Source of the DNA: Cordia subcordata
Taxonomy: Eukaryota; Streptophyta; Magnoliopsida; Boraginales; Cordiaceae
Direction: 5' to 3'
Length of the DNA stretch: 64,000 nucleotides
Assembly: GCA_028554755.1 (NCBI GenBank)
Contig: JAPTOF010000033.1
Coordinates: 434,001-498,000 of the forward strand
This document shows positions 62,701-64,000 of the stretch, in pieces; position 1 is the first letter of the stretch, and each line of letters starts with the position of its first letter. The notes below the pieces were generated by a model, which saw only the letters and a list, made by a program, of their open reading frames with translations, was not told where the DNA came from and made no database searches. The translations under genes were made by a program, and so were the position numbers.

Positions 62701-63098
62701 ATAACTGGAACATTGCATGTACTGGTGGTATTTAGTAACTGTATACTGACACTTCTAGTAGATCCAGATCACCACTTATGCTATAAATACATTCAGTTAA
62801 GCACAGAATCATTATGCAATAATACACAAATGTTTTCTCTCATTCTCTCTCTTGACTTCATTAGACCTAGACAAATAGAATCCGGGGGGGGGGGGGGGTG
62901 GGTGGGAAGGAAAGACCAAAGACTCTGTTTTGACCAAAGTGACAACAGAAAAGCCCAGCTTTCACCAGACAAAGGTAATTTTCTTGAAAGCCTCACAAGA
63001 ATCTTGCCCGATGATGCTAACCTTGAAAAAGTAGACTCGCGTTTAAACATTTCCAGAATGAGCTTTAACTCTGAATCACTATCCCTTAAATCATCTAG
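50768..63098 (-). CDS. HUB2: E3 ubiquitin ligase BRE1-like 2 (histone mono-ubiquitination), C-terminal part
   Basis: Minus-strand exons 63098-63022, 56804-56610, 54689-54617, 54528-54442, 52543-52406, 52330-52128, 52022-51857 and 50899-50768; all phases match, giving 356 residues to the stop. The N-terminal exons lie beyond 64000 (family length about 880). Most of the fragment is coiled coil: [24 protein letters not shown], then [31 protein letters not shown] and LFLEG. The C-terminus is a C3HC4 RING: CNIC at the end of exon 7, then CCHLFCNPC and CPKC in exon 8. The end, [11 protein letters not shown], matches HUB2 rather than HUB1. HUB1 and HUB2 form the plant BRE1 complex that mono-ubiquitinates histone H2B in the nucleus, affecting flowering time, dormancy and cell cycle. 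The first visible intron (56805-63021, 6.2 kb) carries a copia element antisense to the gene, a foldback element and a 101-bp duplication. Confidence 0.93.
57094..57380. mobile_element. foldback element (family D) in HUB2 intron
   Basis: Left end GGACCGTTTGTTCGCAGGAA pairs with the reverse complement of the right end, GGGTCATTTTGTTTGCCGT. Internal GGAAAATATTTTCC-type arms strengthen the foldback. About 285 bp, non-coding. Confidence 0.6.
58063..61887 (+). mobile_element. Ty1/copia retrotransposon with an inverted left LTR, degenerate
   Basis: Right LTR 61682-61887 follows the purine tract TTTGAGGGGGA and contains TATAAATA. The left end (58063-58243) is the same LTR in reverse, lacking about 46 bp of its U3 start and joined directly to the middle of gag. 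The interior on the plus strand, in order, has a gag zinc knuckle [14 protein letters not shown] (about 58313) and the protease motif LDSGA (58446). The integrase core reads [10 protein letters not shown] (59221), then [18 protein letters not shown]. The reverse transcriptase starts near 60180, and its YVDE active site is at about 60722-60733. RNase H, with [17 protein letters not shown], ends at 61700. The primer site and N-terminal gag are missing. Frameshifts and at least three in-frame stops in the reverse transcriptase make it dead. ATAAC flanks both sides (58058-58062 and 61888-61892). It is antisense to the host gene. Confidence 0.9.
62309..62512. repeat. 101-bp tandem duplication in HUB2 intron
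   Basis: CAACTGAGTTATGTTATAAC begins at 62311 and again at 62412. The copies run through GAAAAGCAA with a handful of differences. Confidence 0.9.
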
Positions 63099-63196
63099 CT
63101 GCACAAACAAATGAAAACACAATAGTAATCCAGAGAGGTTAAAGAAAGCGTTGATGTATAATGAAAAATAAAAATAAAAAATAGAAAGAGCACATA

Positions 63197-63413
63197 GGGC
63201 CAGTTTGGATTGGCTTTTTTTCAGGAAAAAGCACTTTTTTTAACTGAAAAAGTTGTACTAAATTTGCAATAACTATTTGATTTGGCTCCTAAAAAAGCTG
63301 AAATTCTTAAAAAAGCTCATTTTAGAAGCCAGAATTTTCAGTTTCTCAAAAAAAGCTATTTTTCAGAAGCTATTAAAAAAGCGCTTTTGAAAAAAGCCAA
63401 TCCAAACGAGCCC
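63197..63413. mobile_element. foldback family A, copy A1 (best preserved)
   Basis: Starts GGGCCAGTTTGGATTGGCTT and ends AGCCAATCCAAACGAGCCC, 217 bp, with ATA on both sides (63194-63196, 63414-63416). Long inverted arms contain AAAAAGCACTTTTTT and AAAAAAGCGCTTTTGA. Lies just upstream of the first visible HUB2 exon, in an intron. Confidence 0.8.
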
Positions 63414-64000
63414 ATAAGCAAATGGCGATGTACTCAAGACACCACCCCACCGCACCCCCACCACCCACCACAACCCTTCTCTACCAAGAACTACAATAAG
63501 CAACTAACTATCAGAGCAACAATTTATGTGTAAAAACTATATCTTCTACTTCCCACTCCTCATGTGCAGTAAAGTGCACAAACCTTCTTTCAACAAGATG
63601 GCACCTCCCCCGCATTTTACTAAATTGACTCCAATTGCCAGAGCAGTTTAGATGATTTTAAGAAGGTGTCAAGCAGTATAGCATTTTCCATGCAAAGATT
63701 GCTGAAACCAGAGATAACCTATTCTACAAGTGCAGTCTCACCAGGAAGATGTGGGGGACACACCTATTGACCAAGGTCTGCACAAAGCTAAATAGTTGGG
63801 ACCTTTTCATGGTATGGATATGTGAATTCTGCAAAAGACAGACTACTTCAAGCTATGATTCTCAAGCTTGCTCAGCTATTTACACCCTCTAGAGTTGAAA
63901 GAACAAAAGAATCTTTGCCCAGACTACTTGAAATAAGGACCATCTAGGATCAAGAATGATATTAGACTTGAACTGACTACAGGAAAGAAATTTAGAGCTA
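63414..64000. other. upstream intron of the HUB2-like gene, no exon identified
   Basis: The next exon must supply a phase-0 end to join exon 63098. No block here reads as HUB2 protein on the minus strand, so it is probably intron continuing past the window edge. Confidence 0.5.

Overview
This is a plant nuclear window, AT-rich, with long GT-AG introns and a heavy transposon load. The proteins (HD-Zip II, DUF1639, a plant-type KH protein, a HUB2-type BRE1 ligase, ARPC5) and the copia, LINE, SINE-like and foldback elements fit a dicot. The exact species cannot be read from the sequence. No prokaryotic, organellar or viral gene block, CRISPR array, rRNA or complete tRNA gene was seen.

Five host genes are supported, each rebuilt exon by exon with splice sites and codon phase checked. 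(1) 4052-5585 minus: DUF1639 protein, two exons, with an in-frame 53-residue tandem duplication. (2) 15842-22034 plus: three-KH-domain RNA-binding protein, ten exons, with a PQ(I/M) repeat tail. (3) 39063-41215 plus: HD-Zip class II transcription factor of the HAT4/ATHB2-HAT1 type, four exons. (4) 43618-47447 minus: ARPC5, the small subunit of the Arp2/3 complex, four exons. (5) 50768-63098 minus, running out of the window: the C-terminal 356 residues of a HUB2-like histone H2B ubiquitin ligase, ending in a C3HC4 RING. They are ordinary, separately transcribed plant genes; nothing suggests a shared pathway.

The rest is intergenic or intronic DNA shaped by mobile elements. 25860-29455 is a non-coding (non-autonomous) LTR retrotransposon on the minus strand with a 5-bp target duplication TTGAT. 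35212-36356 is a LINE remnant. Five diverged copies of one foldback family, one of them nested in a second family that also has an uninterrupted copy at 16418, are scattered from 36 kb to 63 kb. Three tRNA-like SINE copies lie at 13.5, 45.4 and 49.0 kb. A minisatellite at 33.56-34.41 kb has a quantised higher-order period.

The most unusual object is the Ty1/copia element at 58063-61887, inside the 6.2-kb intron of the HUB2-like gene. Its left LTR is inverted relative to its right LTR, so both outer ends are the U5 end of the LTR. Yet the whole unit is flanked by a perfect 5-bp direct repeat (ATAAC), as expected if this rearranged molecule integrated as one piece. That is the main lead of the window.
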